Below are positions 39,542 to 48,512 of a DNA stretch of 64,000 bases, piece by piece; position 1 is the stretch's first letter; every line of letters starts with the position of its first letter. The stretch covers positions 682,001-746,000 of the forward strand of contig NZ_JABMJG010000002.1 in NCBI RefSeq assembly GCF_013376045.1. The letters are read 5' to 3'. A program made the position numbers and the translations under genes. A model generated the notes under the pieces. That model searched no databases, was not told the origin of the DNA, and saw nothing but the letters and a program-made list of their open reading frames with translations. The DNA comes from Variovorax sp. SG517. GTDB taxonomy: Bacteria; Pseudomonadota; Gammaproteobacteria; Burkholderiales; Burkholderiaceae_C.

Positions 39542-40461
39542 GCGATCTCCTCGACATTCTTTCCAACGCTTCCTTCTGGGTCGCGGTGCTGCGCATCGCC
39601 ACGCCGCTCATCCTGGGCACGCTCGGCGTGCTGCTGTGCGAGCGCGCGGGCGTGCTCAACCTCGGCATCGAGGGAATCATGGTCGCGGGCGCCTTCACCG
39701 GCTGGCTCGCGGTGTATGCCGGCGCGCCGCTGTGGGTGGGCGTGGGCGTGGCCGCGCTCGCGGGCATGGTGTTCGGGCTGCTGCATGCCTTTCTGACCGT
39801 GGGGCTGGCGCTCTCGCAGCACGTGTCGGGGCTGGGCATCACGCTGCTGGCGACCGCGCTGAGCTACTTCGGCTATCGCGTGAGCTTTCCGAAGGTGAAC
39901 ACGCCGCCCACCATCACGCCCTTCGCACCGATGGACTGGCTGCCCATTCCGATCCTCAACGCGCAGACCGCGCTCACGCTGTTCGCGCTGCTGCTGGTGC
40001 CGGTGGTGGGCTGGGTGCTGTACCGCACGCCGCTGGGCCTCGCGTTGCGCATGGCCGGCGAGAACCCTCAGGCGGCCGAGAGCCAGGGCGTGTCGGTCGC
40101 GGCCACCCGCACCGGCGCCATCGTCGCGGGCTCCGCGCTGATGGGCATGGCGGGCTCCTTCCTCACGCTGTCGGCCTTCAACGCCTTCTTCTTCAACATG
40201 GTGAACGGACGCGGCTGGATCTGCGTGGCGCTGGTGGTGTTCGCCTCGTGGCGGCCGGGCAAGGCCCTGCTGGGCGCGCTGCTGTTCGCCTTCTTCGATG
40301 CGCTTCAGCTTCGGCTGCAACAATCGGGCGACGCCGTGCTGCCCTACCAGATCTACCTGATGCTGCCCTACCTGCTGTCGATCCTGGCGCTGGTGCTGGT
40401 GGCACGCAAGGCAAGCTACCCGCAGGCGCTGATGAAACCGTACCGCAAGGGGGAACGCTGA
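39538..40461 (+). CDS. Nucleoside ABC transporter permease 2
   Basis: This 307-residue inner-membrane permease is the YufQ/NupC-like partner of permease 1. The signature LCERAGVLNLGIEGIMVAGA (about 34-53) is diagnostic of this family, and GENPQAAESQGVSVAATR is the coupling loop. It has about eight to nine helices. Together with permease 1, the two-domain ATPase and the BMP receptor it forms a complete importer. Its stop shares one base with the start of the following secreted protein gene (TGATG). Confidence 0.92.
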   Translation: MSDLLDILSNASFWVAVLRIATPLILGTLGVLLCERAGVLNLGIEGIMVAGAFTGWLAVYAGAPLWVGVGVAALAGMVFGLLHAFLTVGLALSQHVSGLGITLLATALSYFGYRVSFPKVNTPPTITPFAPMDWLPIPILNAQTALTLFALLLVPVVGWVLYRTPLGLALRMAGENPQAAESQGVSVAATRTGAIVAGSALMGMAGSFLTLSAFNAFFFNMVNGRGWICVALVVFASWRPGKALLGALLFAFFDALQLRLQQSGDAVLPYQIYLMLPYLLSILALVLVARKASYPQALMKPYRKGER

Positions 40462-40934
40462 TGACCACCAGGACCGCCAACGCCGCGCGAGGCGCCCTGC
40501 TCTCGGCATTGCTGGCTCTGCTGGCAATGGGCGGCAACGGCGCCCGCGCGCTCGGCATGAACTACGGCTACGAGGCCTTCAGCACCGCCGACGCCGTGAC
40601 CTGGGTGCAGATGTGCGGCACCTGGGGCAAGGACCACCAGGGCACCTACCGCGTGGTGCACGCCGAGCAGTACGCGCAGTCGTTCCTCTACGTGCAGTGG
40701 ATGAGCCGCGACGCCAACGGCAGCCTGCGCGCGGAGCACACGGTCGCCATCGCCGAGCTGGACAACGACCACGCGGAAATCTCCCTGTCCGACCTCACCT
40801 GCCGCGCCACGCCGCGCGGCATCGTCGTCACGGCAAAGGCCGATTCGGGGCACGACGAGAAGCTGCGCCGCGTGACCATCGAGGTCGGGCCTGCACCGGG
40901 GCAATACCGGTATCGGGCGCAGAACACGCGCTGA
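40461..40934 (+). CDS. Small secreted protein of unknown function
   Basis: This 157-residue protein has a Sec signal peptide (about 1-31, ending GARALG). The mature part of about 125 residues is rich in aromatic and charged residues with two cysteines (in VQMCGTW and DLTCRAT), which may form a disulfide; it looks like a beta-rich periplasmic protein. I do not recognise a family. Its start overlaps the permease stop, so it is co-translated with the transporter. A role as an accessory factor for uptake is possible but not shown. Confidence 0.7.
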   Translation: MTTRTANAARGALLSALLALLAMGGNGARALGMNYGYEAFSTADAVTWVQMCGTWGKDHQGTYRVVHAEQYAQSFLYVQWMSRDANGSLRAEHTVAIAELDNDHAEISLSDLTCRATPRGIVVTAKADSGHDEKLRRVTIEVGPAPGQYRYRAQNTR

Positions 40935-41029
40935 GACGCCGGCATCCGGACAGCGACACGAACCTTCCACCAGAACAACTGCCGGGCGCTCCGCCAGGGG
41001 CGCGCTGAACACCCCCAAAGGCCTCCACG

Positions 41030-42316
41030 ATGCTCGACCTCCTCATCACCAACGCCACCCTCCCCGACGGTCGCACCGGCATGTCGGTCGCCGTGCAGGA
41101 CGGGTGCATCGCCGAAGTCACGCCCGGACTCGATGCGCCTGCGCACGAGAAGCTCGACGCGCAGGGCCTGCTGCTATCGCCCCACTTCGTCGACCCGCAC
41201 TTCCACATGGACGCCACGCTGAGCTACGGCCTGCCGCGCGTCAACCAGAGCGGCACGCTGCTCGAAGGCATCGCGCTATGGGGCGAGCTGAAGCCGCTGC
41301 TGACGGCCGACGCGCTCATCGAGCGCGCGCTGGCGTACTGCGACTGGGCGGTGGCCAAGGGGCTGCTGGCGGTGCGCTCGCATGTGGACACGAGCGACCC
41401 GAGCCTGCTGGCGGTCGATGCGCTGCTGGAGGTCCGGCGCAAGGTGGCGCCGTATCTCGATCTTCAGCTGGTCGCCTTTCCGCAGGACGGTGTGCTGCGA
41501 TCGCCGGGTGGCGTCGAGAACCTGGAGCGCGCCCTCGACAAGGGCGTGGACGTGGTCGGCGGCATTCCGCACTTCGAGCGGACCATGGCAGATGGCGCCG
41601 CCAGCGTGAAGCTGCTGTGCGAGATCGCCGCGGCGCGCGGCAAGCTGGTCGACATGCACTGCGACGAGTCGGACGACCCGCTCTCGCGCCATATCGAGAC
41701 ACTGGCCTTCGAGACCCAGCGCCTCGCGCTGCAGGGCCGCGTGACCGGCTCGCACTGCACCTCGATGCACTCGATGGACAACTACTACGTGAGCAAGCTT
41801 CTGCCGCTGATCGCGGAGAGCGGCGTGTCGGTGGTGTCCAACCCGCTCATCAACATCACCCTGCAGGGCCGCCACGACACCTACCCCAAGCGCCGCGGCA
41901 TGACGCGCGTGCCAGAGCTCATGGCCGCCGGCGTGAACGTCGCCTTCGGCCACGACTGCGTGATGGACCCCTGGTACGGCATGGGCTCGGGCGACATGCT
42001 CGAAGTGGCACACATGGGCCTGCACGTGGCGCAGATGACCAGCCAGGAAGGCATCCGCCAGTGCTTCGAGGCGGTGACGACGAATGCCGCGCGCGTGATG
42101 CACCTGGAGAACTACGGCCTCGAGGCCGGCTGCGACGCCAGCTTCGTGCTGCTGCAGGCGCGCGATGCGGTCGAGGCGATCCGCCTGCGCGCCGCGCGGC
42201 TCAAGGTGTTCCGCAAGGGGCGGCTGCTGGCCGAGACGCCTGCCGCCACGGCCAGCCTGCACCTTCCCGGCCGGGGCGATTCCACGAGCTGGATGGCGCC
42301 GAAGCACGCCGGCTGA
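41030..42316 (+). CDS. codA: Cytosine deaminase-like amidohydrolase
   Basis: This is a 428-residue metal-dependent amidohydrolase of the CodA group. Metal ligands and catalytic residues are visible: HFHMD at 57-61, HCDESDD at 210-216, SHCTSMHSM at 241-249 and FGHDCVMDPW at 306-315 (Asp309). The length and motif order match cytosine deaminase, which converts cytosine to uracil. That would feed directly into upp and the URC enzymes upstream. Other pyrimidine or N-acyl substrates cannot be excluded, because the CodA family also includes isoguanine and creatinine deaminases. It starts 95 bases after the secreted protein and is probably the last gene of the locus. Confidence 0.85.
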   Translation: MLDLLITNATLPDGRTGMSVAVQDGCIAEVTPGLDAPAHEKLDAQGLLLSPHFVDPHFHMDATLSYGLPRVNQSGTLLEGIALWGELKPLLTADALIERALAYCDWAVAKGLLAVRSHVDTSDPSLLAVDALLEVRRKVAPYLDLQLVAFPQDGVLRSPGGVENLERALDKGVDVVGGIPHFERTMADGAASVKLLCEIAAARGKLVDMHCDESDDPLSRHIETLAFETQRLALQGRVTGSHCTSMHSMDNYYVSKLLPLIAESGVSVVSNPLINITLQGRHDTYPKRRGMTRVPELMAAGVNVAFGHDCVMDPWYGMGSGDMLEVAHMGLHVAQMTSQEGIRQCFEAVTTNAARVMHLENYGLEAGCDASFVLLQARDAVEAIRLRAARLKVFRKGRLLAETPAATASLHLPGRGDSTSWMAPKHAG

Positions 42317-42344
42317 GCCCTGCGGTCAGGACGCCGAGCCCACG

Positions 42345-43190
42345 CTAGGCGAACTCCTGCACCAGCGCCGTCAGCGCCTCGCCGACCGGGCGCTCGACCT
42401 TCAGCGAGAGAAGCGGGTCCGCCCGGGTGCGCCCGAGGTTCACGGCCGCCACCGGCTTGCCTGCCGCGGCCGCCGCCTGCACGAAGCGAAAGCCCGAATA
42501 GACCATCAGCGACGACCCGGCCACGAGCACCGCATCGGACTCCTCCAGCGCCGCGAATGCGGCTGTGACGCGCTCCTTCGGCACGCTCTCGCCGAAGAAC
42601 ACCACGTCGGGCTTGAGCAGGCCGCCGCAGTGCGGACAGGCCGGCACGTCGAAGTCGGAGAAATCGCGGCCGTCGAGATCGGCGTCGCCGTCGGGCGCGG
42701 CGCGGGCTTCCAGCTCGGCCCAGCGCGGATTGCGCCGCCGCAGTTCGAGCTGCAGTTCGGCGCGCGGCGTGCGCCGCTCGCAGCCCATGCAGCGCACGGT
42801 GTCGATGCGGCCGTGCAGGTCGATGGCGCCGCGGCTGCCGGCGGCTTCGTGCAGGCCATCGACGTTCTGCGTGAGCAGCAGCCCGACGCGTCCCGCCTCG
42901 TCCAGCCGCGCCAGCGCGTGGTGCGCCGCACCCGGGCGGGCGCCCGCCATGGTCGGCCAGCCGATCAGGCTGCGCGCCCAGTAGCGCTTGCGCGTGGACT
43001 CCTCGCCCATGAAGGCCTGGTAGGTGACGGGCGACGGGCGCTTCCATTCGCCGTCGACGTCGCGGTAATCGGGAATGCCCGAATCGGTGCTGCAGCCCGC
43101 GCCGGTGAGCACGAAGAGCTTGCGGTGGCGCGTGGCGAAGTCGGCGAGCCCGGCGTAGGCAGCAGGGTTGGCGGCGAGGTTGGCGGGCAT
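42345..43190 (-). CDS. Sirtuin NAD-dependent protein deacetylase
   Basis: This is a 281-residue class II-like sirtuin that removes acetyl or other acyl groups from lysines using NAD. The NAD-binding motif GAGCSTDSGIPDYR is at 30-43, TQNVDGLHEAAG contains the conserved QN.D, the catalytic histidine is in DLHGR, and the zinc is held by two CxxC pairs (CMGC and CPHC). All key residues are intact. It is convergent with codA (28 bases between stops) and divergent from the Bug-family gene, so it is a single-gene unit. Confidence 0.92.
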   Translation of the reverse strand: MPANLAANPAAYAGLADFATRHRKLFVLTGAGCSTDSGIPDYRDVDGEWKRPSPVTYQAFMGEESTRKRYWARSLIGWPTMAGARPGAAHHALARLDEAGRVGLLLTQNVDGLHEAAGSRGAIDLHGRIDTVRCMGCERRTPRAELQLELRRRNPRWAELEARAAPDGDADLDGRDFSDFDVPACPHCGGLLKPDVVFFGESVPKERVTAAFAALEESDAVLVAGSSLMVYSGFRFVQAAAAAGKPVAAVNLGRTRADPLLSLKVERPVGEALTALVQEFA

Positions 43191-43259
43191 GCGGCGAGCA
43201 TAAGTCGGCGGCCCGATTCCTGCTAAAGCCCTGGCTCTTGTCCGTCGCCGGAGAACGCC

Positions 43260-44255
43260 ATGAACCCATCACGCCAGACACGCCCCCATCGCCCTACACG
43301 GCGCGCCGCGCTGCAGATCCTTGCCGCGGGCGTCGCCGGCGCGGCCCTGCCGGCCTTCGCCCAATGGCCCGACCGGGCCATCAAGATCATCGTCACCTTC
43401 CCGCCCGGCGGCTCCAGCGACGTGCTCGCGCGCGTGATGGCGGAACAGCTCGCGAAGAAGCTGGGGCAGCCCGTGGTGGTCGACAACAAGCCCGGCGCGG
43501 GCGGCACCATCGGCGGCTCGCTGGTGGCGTCGGCACCGGCCGACGGCTACACGCTGATGCTGTCGAACACCACGCCGATCGCGCTCGGGCCTTTCACGCT
43601 CGACAAGCTGCCCTACGACCCCGTCACGGGCTTCACGCACGTCGCCTACCTCGGCGCGGCGCCGCTGGTGGTCATGGCGAGCAAGGGCTCCGGCCTCAAG
43701 ACATTCGCCGACTTCGAGGCGCTGGCGCGCAAGGAAGGCCGCATCGACTTCGGCTCGGGCGGCCCTGGGTCCATCGGACACATCCACGGCGAGCTGCTGA
43801 AGAAGATCACCGGGATCAACATGGTGCACGTGCCCTATCGCGGCGGTGCGCCGATGAGCACCGACCTTCTCGCCAACACCATCCCGGTGGGCATCGACGT
43901 CATCACCTCGTACGTTCCCTTCTTCAAGAGCGGCCAACTGGTGCCGCTGGCCGTGACAGGCACGCAGCGTTCGCCGCTCATGCCCGAGGTGCCCACGATG
44001 GTCGAGCTGCATCAGCCGAAGCTGGTGCTGGAGAACTTCTTCGGCCTTTCAGGCCCCGCCAAGCTGCCGCCGGACGTGGTTGCGCGGCTCAACGCCTCAT
44101 GCAACGAAGTGCTGGCCATGCCCGAGATCCAGAAGAAACTGACGGAGCTGGGCATCGTTGCAAAGCCGGAGTCGGTGGCCGTGTTCAACGGCTTCGTGAA
44201 GGAGCAGGTCGAAGTGCTCGGGCCGACGGTCAAGGGGGCGGGCATCAAGCTGTAG
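43260..44255 (+). CDS. Bug-family (TctC) tripartite tricarboxylate binding protein
   Basis: This 331-residue periplasmic binding protein of the Bug/TctC family is hugely expanded in Comamonadaceae and related bacteria. The N-terminal signal contains twin arginines (TRRAAL at 13-18) and a hydrophobic core ending AFAQ, so export may be by the Tat route. Family motifs are PDRAIKIIVTFPPGGSSD and GQPVVVDNKPGAGGTIGG (about 72-89). No TctA/TctB membrane genes are nearby, which is normal for orphan Bug proteins. Ligands are usually carboxylates; this one is unknown. Confidence 0.92.
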   Translation: MNPSRQTRPHRPTRRAALQILAAGVAGAALPAFAQWPDRAIKIIVTFPPGGSSDVLARVMAEQLAKKLGQPVVVDNKPGAGGTIGGSLVASAPADGYTLMLSNTTPIALGPFTLDKLPYDPVTGFTHVAYLGAAPLVVMASKGSGLKTFADFEALARKEGRIDFGSGGPGSIGHIHGELLKKITGINMVHVPYRGGAPMSTDLLANTIPVGIDVITSYVPFFKSGQLVPLAVTGTQRSPLMPEVPTMVELHQPKLVLENFFGLSGPAKLPPDVVARLNASCNEVLAMPEIQKKLTELGIVAKPESVAVFNGFVKEQVEVLGPTVKGAGIKL

Positions 44256-44284
44256 CCTCGCGGCCACCCCGCTTCTGGAGGCGA

Positions 44285-44737
44285 TCAGAAGCGCACGCAG
44301 ACGGCCTGCCTCTCCTGCAGCACGGCCTCCTGCGCGAATCGCTGGCGGTAGGCGCCGACGATGGTGGCGATGGCAGCGTCGTCCTTCTCGCTGCGCGGGT
44401 GCAACAGAACGACCAGCTTCGAGCGCTCGCGCACCACCTCGCCCGACACGCTGCGCCACTGGCCGGCGGCGTCAATCACTGTCAGGCCCTGCGGAAAGGC
44501 CGGCGTCACGGTGGTGTCGAGGAAGGCCGTCCATTCGGCGTCCGACACCTGGCCGCCCGAAGGAATGGCGCGGCCGAAGTACAGCGTGTCGCGCTCGAAG
44601 CTTTCGAAGCCGCTCCCGCAGGCCCTCGCGTCGCCGGAGGCCGGGGGCGGCAAGGTGCCGCAGCCGGCCAGCGCCAAGGCCGCCACCGCGACAGCAAGAG
44701 CGCCGCGGGCGGGAGACAAAGTGGCCGTCGTCGTCAT
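44285..44737 (-). CDS. DUF3574 lipoprotein
   Basis: This 150-residue lipoprotein has lipobox LAGC (acylated Cys26). The mature domain matches DUF3574: FERDTLYFGRAIPSGG at about 47-62, VSDAEWTAFLDTTVTPAFPQGLT and VLLHP. The function of this family is unknown. The start has AGGAGGTG five bases upstream, which decides it. It lies downstream of the broken acetyltransferase gene on the same strand, 23 bases away, and is convergent with the Bug gene. Confidence 0.8.
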   Translation of the reverse strand: MTTTATLSPARGALAVAVAALALAGCGTLPPPASGDARACGSGFESFERDTLYFGRAIPSGGQVSDAEWTAFLDTTVTPAFPQGLTVIDAAGQWRSVSGEVVRERSKLVVLLHPRSEKDDAAIATIVGAYRQRFAQEAVLQERQAVCVRF

Positions 44738-44760
44738 GCGAACACCTCCTTGCATTGTTT

Positions 44761-45494
44761 TCAGCCCGGCAGAAAGACCAGCGGCGCGGGCTGGCCCTCG
44801 CCCGGCGGCTGGCCACGGTCGAGCAGCCGCCAGCCGGGATTCCAGCGCGAAACGCGGCCGTCGGCAACAGCCTCTTCCAGCATCGACTGGGCCTGCTCGG
44901 GGTGCTGCCAGTCGAGTGCCAGCGCGCGCAGGTCCCAGTCCCACCACGGGCAGGCGCGGATGCGATCGACGAGCACGTCGGGAAAGCGCTGGCGGATCAC
45001 CCGGGCCGGCACGCCGCCCACGATGGTGAAAGGCTCCACGTCGCGCGTCACGATGGCGCCGGCGCCTATCACCGCGCCGTCGCCGATGGTGATGCCGCTC
45101 TTGAGACTGACACGCGAGCCGATCCACACGTCGTTGCCGATGGTCACCGGCGAATGCGACGGGAACTGCGCCACGGACTGGTGCCGGTACGGCTCCGGAA
45201 AATTGGGCGCATAAGCCAGCATGTGCGTGGTGAACCAGTCGGCGGGATGGTCCGACAGGGTCTGCACGCCGTCGCCGATGGAGCAGTAGCGCCCCATGCC
45301 CAGGTCGACCAGCAGCGCGCCGGGCGAGATGCTCGAATAGGCGCCGATGGAGCACCGGCCGTGCAACTGGGCCGAATGCCAGATGCGCACCGGCGTCTCG
45401 AAGCGCAGCGGCGTCGGCACCAGGCAGCCCTCGACAGGTAGAGCCCGTAGCCTTCGAGCCCCTTCGAGAGTTCGGCGTTGATGCTCAGGCTCAT
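44761..45494 (-). pseudogene. CatB-like hexapeptide acetyltransferase, frameshifted
   Basis: The reading from 45494 begins with a credible N-terminus, MSLSINAELSKGLEGYGLYL, but then runs into Arg/Cys-rich nonsense. The frame one base over carries a full left-handed beta-helix acetyltransferase body: SIGAYSSISPGALLVDLG, TIGNDVWIGSRVSLKSG, AIVTRDVEPFTIVGGVPARVIR. The two frames meet around 45428-45446 (reading LYL / PVEGCLVPTPL), so one base has been lost or two gained. It is either a true inactivating mutation or a sequencing error. The intact protein would be an O- or N-acetyltransferase (xenobiotic acetyltransferase/CatB group). It starts 23 bases after sbcB. Confidence 0.7.
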
Positions 45495-45517
45495 GGCTGC
45501 GCCGTCCGGTCTGCCGA

Positions 45518-46957
45518 TCAGGCCTCGGGCGCGATGGCTTCGGCGTATTCGTAGAGCGCGCCGAGGATCTCCTCCCCGCGCTCGTCGGCGTTCTCGGAGA
45601 GCGCGTCGACCTCGCTGAACAGCATCTCGATGGTGCGCGCCCCGCCCTCGCCCTTGAAGAGCTTCGCGACACGCAGCGCCTCCCAGCGCTCGACCTCATC
45701 CTCGCTGAGCAGCTCAGGCCAGTTGCGCGCGCGATAGCGGAAGACGATCTCGTCGAGCCGGCCGTCGTCGAAGCCGGTGCGATCCTTCGCCAGTTCCTCG
45801 GGCGACAGGCCGCGCAGCTGGTTCAGGCGCCGCCGGTCGGCATTGCCGACGAAGCCGCCGTAGAGGTCTTCGTCGACATCGGGCGTGGCTTCCTTGGGAC
45901 GGGCATACACCTGCGACCAGATGGCGCTCATGTCGGGCAGGTCGCGCGCGATGGCTGCGTGGCGCATCGCCGTGTCCAGGTCGACGCCCCAGCGCTCGGC
46001 CATCGGCGCCGCGAGCGTGCGCAGGTTGCCGACGACCATCGGCGACTTGTTGAGGTGCACGCCTTTGATCGGCAGGCGCACCACGCCCTCGGGCAGGTCG
46101 GCGGTGCGGGTGAAGAGGCGCAGCCGCAGCGTCTCGACGTCGATGTCGCGCAGCTCGCTGGGGTCGTGCGCCAGGTCCCAGGCCAGCAGCTCGTTCTTGT
46201 TGGTGGGATGGCTGGCCAGCGGCCACATCACGGCCAGGCAGCCACGCTCGACCGGGAACATGCCCGAGACGTGCAGGAAGGGCTTCGCGGTCTCGCGCGT
46301 CGCGGGCAGTCCCAGCTCGCTGGCGACGCGGTCCTTCCTGTGCAGGCCGAAGGCGAAGTCGAACAGCTTGGGCTGCTTGCTGCGGATGAGGCGGGCCAGC
46401 GCGATGGTGGCGCGCACGTCCGACAAGGCATCGTGCGCCGACTCGTGCAGCAGGCCGTTGGCGCGTGCCAGGTCTTCGAGCTTGAAGCTGGGCTTGCCGT
46501 CTTCCTTTTTCGGCCACTCGATGCCCTCGGGGCGCAGCGCGTAGGTGAGGCGCACCACGTCGAGCAGGTCCCAGCGGCCGCAGTCGTTCTGCCATTCGCG
46601 GGCGTACGGATCGATCAGGTTGCGCCAGAACAGGAAGCGCGTGACCTCGTCGTCGAAGCGGATAGTGTTGTAGCCCACGCCGATGGTGCCGGGCTGCGAG
46701 AAGGCGCGCTCGATGTGCGCGGCGAATTCGTGCTCGGGAATGCCGCGCTCCAGGCACAGCTGCGGCGTGATGCCGGTGATCAGGCAGGCCTCGGGGCTGG
46801 GCAGGTAGTCCGGCGCGGGCTTGCAGTAGATCATCAGCGGCTCGCCGACTTCGTTGAGCTCCGCGTCGGTGCGCACGGCCGCGAACTGCGAGGGGCGGTC
46901 GCGGCGCGGCACCGCGCCGAAGGTTTCGTAGTCGTGCCAGAGAAAAGTGTGGTTCAT
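45518..46957 (-). CDS. sbcB: Exodeoxyribonuclease I
   Basis: This is a 479-residue 3'-5' exonuclease on single-stranded DNA, acting in mismatch repair and recombination. The DEDD nuclease residues are seen as WHDYETFG (Asp9, Glu11), GYNTIRFDDEVTR and ESAHDALSDVRAT with the catalytic His. The SH3-like and C-terminal helical domains (about 200-479) follow, with KGVHLNKSPMVV as a family marker. The length matches E. coli ExoI. Its start is ten bases after the cardiolipin synthase stop, so the two are co-transcribed. Confidence 0.95.
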   Translation of the reverse strand: MNHTFLWHDYETFGAVPRRDRPSQFAAVRTDAELNEVGEPLMIYCKPAPDYLPSPEACLITGITPQLCLERGIPEHEFAAHIERAFSQPGTIGVGYNTIRFDDEVTRFLFWRNLIDPYAREWQNDCGRWDLLDVVRLTYALRPEGIEWPKKEDGKPSFKLEDLARANGLLHESAHDALSDVRATIALARLIRSKQPKLFDFAFGLHRKDRVASELGLPATRETAKPFLHVSGMFPVERGCLAVMWPLASHPTNKNELLAWDLAHDPSELRDIDVETLRLRLFTRTADLPEGVVRLPIKGVHLNKSPMVVGNLRTLAAPMAERWGVDLDTAMRHAAIARDLPDMSAIWSQVYARPKEATPDVDEDLYGGFVGNADRRRLNQLRGLSPEELAKDRTGFDDGRLDEIVFRYRARNWPELLSEDEVERWEALRVAKLFKGEGGARTIEMLFSEVDALSENADERGEEILGALYEYAEAIAPEA

Positions 46958-48403
46958 TCAGAGCAGGGTTGAAAACAGGCGCGCGATGGCGTCGCCGAGG
47001 CGGCGCCAGAAAGTCTGGGGCCGGTTGGCGCGCACCGCGCCGGAACTGTGGAGGTCGGTCTCGAACTGCGACGCCAGCGGCCGGGTCAGCTCGGGACCAT
47101 AGACCACCGCGCAGACCTCGAAGTTGAGACGGAAGCTGCGGTTGTCGAAATTGGCGGTGCCGATCATTGCGCAATGGTCGTCCACCACCAGGGTCTTGGA
47201 ATGGAGCATGCGCGCCTTGTACTCCCAGACCTTCACGCCGGCGGCGATCAGTTCGTCGAAGTACGAGCGCGCCGCCGCGCTCACGATGGCCGAGTCGCTG
47301 CGGCGCGGCACCAGCAGGCGCACGTCCACGCCGCGCAGCGCGGCGCTCGTGAGCGCCATCAGCGCGGGCTCGCCGGGCACGAAGTACGGCGTGGTGAGCC
47401 AGGCGCGGTGCGTGGCCGAATGGATCGCCTCGACGTGCATGCGGTGGATGGCCTCCATCGGGTTGTCGGGCCCGCTGGTGACAATCTGCACGGGGATGTC
47501 GCCCGCCTCCAGTTGGGGAAGCATCGCGTTCATGGCATCGTCCAGGCCGCGCAGGTTCTCGCCGGTGGCGTAGGCCCAGTCTTCGAGGAAGGTGGTCTGC
47601 AGCCAGCGCACCGCGCTGCCCTCGATGCGCAGGTGCACGTCGTGATAGGCGTCGGGATTGGTGCGCTTGTCTTCCTCGTCGGTGATGTTCACGCCACCCG
47701 TGAAGCCGACGCGGCCGTCGCACACCACGATCTTGCGGTGGGTGCGGTAGTTGGTCACCGGGCGCAGGCGCCGGCCGATCTTCGTGTCGTGGAAGAGCGC
47801 CACCTCGACGCCCGCCTCGACCATCGGCGCCAAGAACTTGTGGCCGATGCGCTTGGAGCCCAGCGCGTCGATCAGCAGGCGCACCATCACGCCCTCCTTT
47901 GCGCGCTCGATCAGCAGGTCGCGCAGCGCGGTGCCGATGCGGTCGGGCTCGAAGATGTAGTACTCGAGGTGGATGTGGTCCCGCGCGGCGCGCACCGCGT
48001 CGAAGATCGCGTCGAAGGTGCGTGCGCCGCCCGAGAGCAGCTCGACATCCACGGCGCTCGATACCGGCAGCCCGCAGGTCGCGGTACCCAGCTTCGCCAT
48101 CTGCTGCAGCGCTGGCGGCGCGTTCTGCGCCGCGTCGCGCAGCCGGGCCACGTCGGCCTGCGCCGAGGCCCCGGCGCGGCTGCGCAGCCGCTTGAGGCGC
48201 TGCTTCTTCAGCCGCTGCGGCCCCAGGAAGTAATAGACGACGAAGCCCGCGAACGGCAGCAGCGCGAGCGAGAGGATCCAGCTCATCGTCGACACCGGCG
48301 CGCGCTTCTGCATCACGATCCAGACCGACAGCACCGCGATGTAGCCGCTCCATGCGAGGGAGAGGCCGGTTTTCCATTCGTGGCTGAGTTCGGGGAGGAT
48401 CAA
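46958..48403 (-). CDS. cls: Cardiolipin synthase
   Basis: This membrane phospholipase-D-type enzyme makes cardiolipin from phosphatidylglycerol. Two N-terminal helices (about 10-30 and 40-60) are followed by two HKD motifs: HRKIVVCDG with GRVGFTGGVN, and HSKTLVVDD with MIGTANFDNRS. The start is uncertain. TTG at 48401-48403 gives 481 residues with the first helix close to the N-terminus; a TTG at 48446-48448 would add 15 residues but lies inside the clpA terminator. No convincing ribosome-binding site is seen for either. Confidence 0.88.
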   Translation of the reverse strand: MILPELSHEWKTGLSLAWSGYIAVLSVWIVMQKRAPVSTMSWILSLALLPFAGFVVYYFLGPQRLKKQRLKRLRSRAGASAQADVARLRDAAQNAPPALQQMAKLGTATCGLPVSSAVDVELLSGGARTFDAIFDAVRAARDHIHLEYYIFEPDRIGTALRDLLIERAKEGVMVRLLIDALGSKRIGHKFLAPMVEAGVEVALFHDTKIGRRLRPVTNYRTHRKIVVCDGRVGFTGGVNITDEEDKRTNPDAYHDVHLRIEGSAVRWLQTTFLEDWAYATGENLRGLDDAMNAMLPQLEAGDIPVQIVTSGPDNPMEAIHRMHVEAIHSATHRAWLTTPYFVPGEPALMALTSAALRGVDVRLLVPRRSDSAIVSAAARSYFDELIAAGVKVWEYKARMLHSKTLVVDDHCAMIGTANFDNRSFRLNFEVCAVVYGPELTRPLASQFETDLHSSGAVRANRPQTFWRRLGDAIARLFSTLL

Positions 48404-48445
48404 GGCGGGAAAGCGGCTGGAACGGTGATTCGATACGGGTCGGCC

Positions 48446-48481
48446 CAAAGAAAAAGGCCGGTAGCGATGCTACCGGCCTTT
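48446..48481 (-). terminator. Intrinsic terminator of clpA
   Basis: A perfect 13-bp stem (AAAGGCCGGTAGC and its complement) with a 3-base loop is followed on the minus strand by TTTTTCTTT. It stands 32 bases after the clpA stop codon and so should end the clpA message. Confidence 0.9.
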
Positions 48482-48512
48482 GGCTTCATTTCAGAAGACG
48501 CGATGGACTGGC

